Of a DNA stretch of 64,000 nucleotides, positions 58,533 to 64,000 are shown one piece after another; positions within the stretch are counted from its first letter, which is position 1, and every line of letters starts with the position of its first letter. Source of the stretch: Pisaster brevispinus (taxonomy: Eukaryota > Echinodermata > Asteroidea > Forcipulatida > Asteriidae); the NCBI GenBank assembly GCA_023634235.1, contig JAMKCF010000008.1, positions 18,505,000 through 18,568,999 on the forward strand, given 5' to 3'. The notes under the pieces are model-generated. The model searched no databases. It was not told the DNA's origin and saw only the letters and a program-made list of their open reading frames with translations. The translations under genes were made by a program, and so were the position numbers.

Positions 58533-59690
58533 ATTAAAATTTAATCTCTTTCTCAAAAACTTCAAAGGGGGCTGTTTCTAACAATGTTTTATAATATCGA
58601 CAGTTCTCCGGTGCTCTTTACCAAGTAAGTGTTTATGGTCATTAACTTGTGGAGTAATTACCAAAAAGTACACCCTGCCTTTAAAGTATGTGCTTTACAA
58701 GCTTGTTGATTTCCATCTATATTTGGTTACAAGGAGTAACGGTAGCAGTCTTTGTATATAATTTAGAGTCTGATTTTGCCGAACTGTTGGTCTGTTCCCT
58801 TGGTTGCACCAGAAGTTACTAATGCTGGACAGAGTTATGGAGTGAGTTTCTTGACGGGTCAAGCATTATCTGATTTTGTACATTGAATTATAAACATCCG
58901 ACTGGCGATGCTTTTTGGAAAATCGTAACTTGTAAAACCACTTGCCCAAGAGTTCTCGCTTACTTCATTAATTCTAGTATATATGTATCCACTCCTTCCA
59001 TTGTTTTAAAGGCCTACTACTCTACAGCATGAGTTTGTACATGAACCCATATGGGGCAGCTCAACTCGGCAGTCAGCCCAATTTAGTGCTACGGTGGCCC
59101 CTGAAGGGACATGTCACAAATATGTGTCCATACATGCATTTGTATGGAATAAATATTGTGAAACTATTCTCAAACATGTGCGCATACGTCTGCAAATATA
59201 TTTGCAATGTCATGAATTTTATTGCATACCTTGTTGCATACCTATATGGGCATATTCAGGTGTCATACTTATATAGTTTTGCAGACAATTTGTGGAACTA
59301 GCAGTGCACTGGGAGTACTACTACTAGTATAGGGGATAGTAGCAGGAGTGCGTCAGACCCCTGAAGCATTACTTATTTACTACACATAAATTTGCAATAA
59401 TCCTAACCCTCCATCCTCCCGACAGTCGCACTGCTCAGTGCTGTGGATGATTTAATGGTGATACATGTATGATGTAGGTAGGTAAGCGGTAAGTACACAA
59501 CAAACAATACGCTCAGCAGTCTGGCACTGGCAGTCTGTGTGTGCAGACATGGTGGTTGGTAGAACTTAGATTAGAGAACAAACAACGAAACAAAGTACAA
59601 CAAGCTTGTCTATATAAAGTTTTCCCTTTTGCCTTTTAATAGAAAGCAAATCCAGACGATCCAGTCCCTGGACTATATTAAAGTACTCAC

Positions 59691-59714
59691 CATCTTTAAT
59701 TTTGGTGAAAACAT
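59691..59714 (-). other. Candidate 24-nt microexon
   Basis: On the minus strand ACATTGCAG| precedes ATGTTTTCACCAAAATTAAA-GATG, followed by |GTGAGTAC, a good donor. If spliced it could be a 5'UTR or start-codon exon of SLC35C2. The upstream pyrimidine tract is poor, so this is only a candidate. Confidence 0.25.
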
Positions 59715-59821
59715 CTGCAATGTGTTAATTCAGAAACGATAATATGAATAACATTGCAAAAGACTATCCGTTTTGCTCTGTCATGTCTATGTGTACAGTT
59801 AAACAGAGTTACACTAAAAAG

Positions 59822-60006
59822 CGGTGTTAGTTTTCAGAGTATTTACCGTAGTTTTCCGGTATTTTCCTGTATTTTCCGGTAGTTTCCTGTATTTTCCGGT
59901 GTTTTCTGGTAGTTTTCTGGTATTTTCCGGTAGTTTTCCGGTATGTTTCCGGTGTTTTCCGGTAGTTTTCTGGTATTTTCTGGTATTTTCCGGTATTTTC
60001 CGGTAT
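59822..60006 (+). repeat. TTTTCCGGTA minisatellite (12-13-bp units)
   Basis: About 15 variants of TTTTCCGGTA(G/T) with C/T changes (TTTTCTGGTA, TTTCCTGTA). Both strands stay open through it, giving spurious ORFs of PENTGKYRK and FPVFSGSF type. Confidence 0.95.
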
Positions 60007-61478
60007 ATAGTATCACCCCTAAAAAGGCATAGCCAACACAACAGCAATATCAACAAAAATATTACGTTACATGAGATATGAGAGCAACGTGTATAGTCGG
60101 GCTCACTGAGAATTATGTTACGCATACACGAATAACGAGAAAGAAGCCAGACATGCGCCCACACTTATGAAGTTATGAATAATGCATTTTATTTCTTCGA
60201 TGTTTTTGGCTAGGTTTGGTTATTTGCACCGTCGAGCATATGGAGGTAGAAATCGAGGTAGCTACCTCCATGTTGCACAAAACGTTTTGGCTACTTCCGT
60301 CTCTCCAAATATAGCCTTCTGTGTGGTAGAACTGTTGATCTGAATTTGCATAAATCATCAAAAGAAACCTAGGACTAGCAAAAGGGCGGGATCCGGGAAA
60401 ATAACATACCGGGACATCCCCGGTGTGTCTTCGTGTACAAAACCAATGGGGACGTCGCTAAAAAAATTAAGTCCAATTAGGTGAGAACAAAGGGGTGTAC
60501 TCAATGTTAATGCCATTTACAATCATGCATGTGTGCAGGTATAACTATTAGTAGCACTAGAGTGACAGCTTATCCTCAATATTAATGAGCATGGACATGA
60601 AATCAGATCAAATAACTCAATAGAGAAACCCATACTTGGTATAATTATTACATTTTTTGACAATTGAACGGTTGCTACTAAACATGGAGGTGCTATAAAA
60701 TAGCACGGCGAATGGGGCGGGGGTGGGGGCGTTGCCAGCACCGTTTACACACCGCTTTCTTCAATGATGGCATGTTCTTAACCCCTTTACCCCCTTCTTT
60801 TTAGGGGGGGGGGGGTGTTGGGGGTTCAAACTTTTGTCAGAGAACATATTCCACATTAGTCGATAGCATTGCCCACTATTATAACAACGTAATATAATCT
60901 TGACAAGGAAAGTATGAAGGTCAAAGTTTTAAAAATGGAAACAACTGAATTTCGTGATCTGATTTGCTTTGTTTTCAAAATTAAACTGTTTTCCCGGCCC
61001 ATTTTAATGAGTCCCGTTTGTCTGTGTGTGCAGCACACGTGCGCTCTATTTACATTGCTGACATACTGACTCAAATGCAAATGTCTCCGAAAGTGATCAC
61101 CAATGTGGAGTCCAAATCCTAATTTTGGTACGAGGACCAAATTCTAGTTTTGGTCTGTTACCGTACACGACCGTCACTGCTGTCACTGCACTCGTTAAAG
61201 ATGCGAATTACGTCTCGCTTAATGTGTATTGAAAGCGCTCTAAATTGTGCAATCATTAATTGAGCAAACATTAATTAGCCCAAATCAAACAAAGTAATTA
61301 GGCCTACAAAATGTGTAAAATAATCCTGTATAGTTGCATTGACCAAACTAATTGTTTTAGGCTAACTTAATTTCTTTGGGGCACATTGTAAGTTGTAAGT
61401 ACAGGTTTCAAAATGTTTCATATGGAACGGAATTATTGTCTTGAATCAATTTAGATTTTTTAACAAAATTACATCGCA

Positions 61479-61551
61479 GGCCACGTGGCCTAATGGATAA
61501 GGCGTCCGACTTCGGATCGGAAGATTGAGTGTTCGAATCCCTTCGTGGTCG
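61479..61551 (+). tRNA. trnR-UCG: tRNA-Arg(TCG)
   Basis: 73 nt. Acceptor stem GGCCACG/CGTGGTC pairs (one G-T), A box TGGCCTAATGGATAAGGCG, anticodon loop CTTCGGA reading TCG, B box GTTCGAATCCC. One T-stem mismatch (T-C). A T-run (GTTTGTTAACTCTGTTTTTC) follows as a Pol III stop. Confidence 0.92.
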
Positions 61552-62149
61552 TTTGTTAACTCTGTTTTTCTTAGTCATCAAGGTGTACTATAGGCCTACG
61601 TCAACTATTACAACTTTTTCAGCATGCACAGCTAAAGTAAATGTGAAGAATTCGAATCAGACAATTTTATTTTTAAAATATCGAGAAATAAGTCACAATA
61701 AACCCAACTTAATTAAACTCTTGATACCAGAATCAAGAGCCCTGTGAAAAATCCTTGTGCGCACTACACGAACGGAAAAATCTTCAACCCCAACACTCGA
61801 TTTGCCAAGCGAGACACACGGGACGTGTAAACGGGAAAAATTGAAAATATAATCTAAAAGCTAATAAAATGTAACATTTTATGCGTACTCAGGTATTTTT
61901 TTTTATCTCAATAAAGCCCAGGTTTCAAATGGGTTGCTTATTTTGTTGGAAACGGTGATCAAATGGAGTCTTAAAAATCATGTAGAGCTGCTCTTTTAAA
62001 ATAATCCTGTCCTCACTTTAATACTTATTACCAGACTTATTTTTTACAAAAGTGTACAATTTTATGTCACCCCAGCTCGAATTATGCGGAGGCCTGCATT
62101 CCAATCTATAGCATAAAAAGTGTATATATCGTTAAAATGTGCGATTAAG

Positions 62150-62185
62150 AATTTGTTAGTGTTACTATCTCGTGATCCGAGTTCC
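62150..62185 (+). pseudogene. tRNA-Gln-like fragment
   Basis: TATCTCGTGATCCGAGTTCC matches the variable/T-arm part of the tRNA-Gln at 62310 (ATCTCGCGATCCGAGTTC). Only this piece remains. Confidence 0.5.
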
Positions 62186-62309
62186 CTTTTAACCTTTTTA
62201 CTCGAATGAAAATTTGAGTGTTGTCATGATTTGATTATAAAACAAACATGCCTTAGTGTTACCAAGGAGTTTCCTTCCTCCACTGTGTTACTTCAGATGA
62301 AATTCACGT

Positions 62310-62381
62310 GGCCCCATGGTGTAACGGTTAGCACTCGAGACTCTGAATCTCGCGATCCGAGTTCAAATCTCGGTGGGACCT
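62310..62381 (+). tRNA. trnQ-CUG: tRNA-Gln(CTG), copy 1
   Basis: 72 nt. A box TGGTGTAACGGTTAGCAC, anticodon loop CTCTGAA reading CTG, B box GTTCAAATCTC, discriminator T. Acceptor stem GGCCCCA/TGGGACC pairs except position 3 (C opposite A). Followed by TAAATTTCTTACATTTTTT, a Pol III stop. Confidence 0.93.
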
Positions 62382-62532
62382 TAAATTTCTTACATTTTTT
62401 ACCAGCGTAAGGACATTCGGTTTTGTTAAACTGATTTTTCATTTAAGAATATACGTGTTATAATAGTATGTAAAAAGTATTATATAATTAAGACAAACAT
62501 GACTTAATAGTGTTACTTCAGAAAGATCCATG

Positions 62533-62640
62533 TGACCCCCATGGTGTAACTTGGTGGGTAATTTGTCAGACGGGTTAGAAAAGGAGCGCATCATTTGAAT
62601 CTCACGATCCGAGTTTAAATCATGATTTGGAACTTGTTCA
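62533..62640 (+). pseudogene. Decayed tRNA-Gln copy with insertion
   Basis: CCCCATGGTGTAAC, then 40-odd unrelated bases, then TTTGAATCTCACGATCCGAG and TTTAAATC. The head and T-arm of tRNA-Gln are recognisable but the anticodon arm is destroyed. Confidence 0.75.
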
Positions 62641-62869
62641 CCCGAATAGAAAGTATGTTTTGTTAAGATTTGATTTTACATTTTTGAGTATACGGTAGTA
62701 AAGCATGTGTACAAAGTATTATATAAGACAAACATGAAGCGTGAAAGGTATCATGATTGTTTAATTAAGTGAGCTAATCCCTATTGCGTCGTCGCCCCGA
62801 TGTAATTAATTGATCATTATACCAGAACATTAAACATACAGTGTACTTTCGTCTCTTTAGGCTTATACA

Positions 62870-63043
62870 ATAGACCTTATGCACATGACGTCATTTCAGT
62901 AGGGCGCCCTCCCCTAGAGGTCAAAAGGAGGTTGTTCATTGGCCAATCCTGTGCGCCACGCGTACAAATCTGTGCGTTTCGATTGTTTCGTCACCATTTT
63001 ACCTCTAAGATGGCGGCTGGATGCGTCAATGCATAAGGTCTAT
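62870..63043 (+). mobile_element. MITE-2, intact copy 3
   Basis: ATAGACCTTATGCACATGAC at the left, TGCATAAGGTCTAT at the right, body nearly identical to 48205-48379. The 61-codon ORF over it is an artefact. Confidence 0.93.
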
Positions 63044-63480
63044 TCTTTAACTGAAAACTTAGACCTACGTGTTTTTTGTTTTCTGTTTTGTGGGGTTCTA
63101 ATTTTCTCACTTTTAATGTTATAAAAAAATGTTTGAGTGGAATGGTATTCTCATGCACAATATTATAACAAGGGACATGCCAACCTCGTTTTGTGAAAAA
63201 GAATTCAACAATTGTTAGATGTTACGTTAGAGGCAAACTCAAAATTGTGCTTCTTATCGTTCATTATATCAAGTACGCTCGTTATAGTGAGTCGTATTTG
63301 TATATATGGGCTAACTCATTAAATGGGTCACTGTGCATGATTTTATATGTTTAAAGATTAAACAGGCCTTTTATGAGAATTAATATCAACTTTAAATCAA
63401 TTTGAACCTTTGGTTTAGACCTCTGTACTTTGGACAAAATAAAAACTCCATTTAGAAGGGGGCAAAATCAAATTGTTTAA

Positions 63481-63552
63481 AGGTCCCACCGAGATTTGAA
63501 CTCGGATCGCGAGATTCAGAGTCTCGAGTGCTAACCGTTACACCATGGGGCC
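63481..63552 (-). tRNA. trnQ-CUG: tRNA-Gln(CTG), copy 2
   Basis: Reverse complement is identical to the 62310-62381 gene over all 72 positions by eye, including the C3-A70 acceptor mismatch. A T-rich stretch (TTAAACAATTTGATTTTG on the minus strand) follows. Confidence 0.92.
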
Positions 63553-63689
63553 GTTGCATGATTTAATAATTCCATAATAATTTAAGGATGTTTTCTGGTT
63601 AGGTCGAGTAACACAAGTGAGCCCGACAAAGTTGTGTCCGTCCCAAGCACTTCTTTGATCTTGAGCAACTCAAGTAAAGTTTCATTCTA

Positions 63690-63940
63690 GCGTTATTAAC
63701 TCCTGGGTCGGAATTGACTCTGGGTCCCGTGGGGCATGACCCATTTCTGATTCAGATTGACATGGATTAATGTGTCAAAATGACCTAGAAATAGGTCAAC
63801 GCAGAATCCAAGTTTAAAATCCCATTTTAATCAGTTTCTGCAAGGTTTCAAGGTCAGCCTGATGACCCAGCGGGGTCAGGCCCCCCCCCCCCGGGACCCG
63901 TCCAAGTCGGTTCTGATCCGGCTGTTTTTAGAGTGTATAT
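63690..63940. repeat. GGGTCA-rich dispersed repeat, copy 3
   Basis: TGGGTCGGAATTGACTCTGG, GACCCATTTCTGATTCAGAT, AAATGACCTAGAAATAGGTC, a C tract, and a CTGTTTTTAGAGTGTATA end. Related to 19725-19845 and 21060-21235. Confidence 0.65.
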
Positions 63941-64000
63941 AGGCCTATGCTATAGCCAAGATGTTGCTTTATTAAATAGCCTAGGTGGCATGCATGATTT

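Larger units (their letters stand above)
58533..61478. other. Intergenic between SLC35C2 and the tRNA genes
   Basis: Presumed to contain the SLC35C2 promoter and any non-coding exon. Recognisable items are the candidate 24-nt exon at 59691-59714, the TTTTCCGGTA array at 59822-60006 and a G tract at 60806-60817. ATATGGGCATATTC / CATATGGGGC words around 59040-59260 are simple AT-rich variants. Confidence 0.45.

Noticed and set aside
59814..60164. Repetitive ORF reading PENTGKYRK on the minus strand
   Set aside because: Produced by the TTTTCCGGTA minisatellite; unit length is not a multiple of three and the opposite strand is also open.

Overview
The window looks like nuclear DNA of an invertebrate deuterostome, most likely an echinoderm (a sea star would fit). 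It is AT-rich, the genes are split by introns with GT-AG borders (one GC-AG), and the space between exons is packed with tRNA-derived SINEs, short inverted-repeat transposons (MITEs) and simple repeats. The species call is inference from the gene set and repeat landscape; no sequence search was possible.

Three complete protein-coding genes can be assembled exon by exon with matching splice phases. (1) Minus strand, 16515 to 9145: a Pax transcription factor (432 aa, 4 coding exons) with a full paired domain, an octapeptide-like motif and no homeodomain, closest to the PoxN/PaxC class. (2) Plus strand, 29620 to 43171: an N4BP1/KHNYN-family NYN endoribonuclease (1160 aa, 6 coding exons) with KH-like N-terminus, a lineage-specific duplicated helical repeat block, coiled coil, NYN nuclease domain and C-terminal CUE-like domain. 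(3) Minus strand, 58194 to 49770: an SLC35C2-type Golgi sugar-nucleotide/triose-phosphate-family transporter (390 aa, 8 coding exons). A fourth, partial gene is a single signal-peptide exon on the minus strand at 1804 to 1567, whose remainder would lie beyond the left edge.

The right end (61.4 to 63.6 kb) carries three tRNA genes: Arg(TCG) and two Gln(CTG) in opposite orientation, plus a decayed tRNA-Gln relic. The three protein genes have no evident common pathway (transcription factor, RNA nuclease, Golgi transporter); their proximity is probably just chromosomal order.

The rest is mobile DNA. I recognise a tRNA-Leu(CAA)-derived SINE family (about a dozen copies), at least two other tRNA-derived SINE families, several MITE families with visible terminal inverted repeats, two larger non-autonomous DNA transposons, two LINE 3' fragments, several long perfect hairpins, and minisatellites with 12 to 120 bp units. 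The most interesting items are the internally duplicated 163-residue block in the N4BP1-like protein, the complete PoxN-like gene, a transposon pair that gives a filled/empty site comparison and sits 18 bp from a splice donor, and two tRNA-Gln genes that share the same acceptor-stem mismatch.
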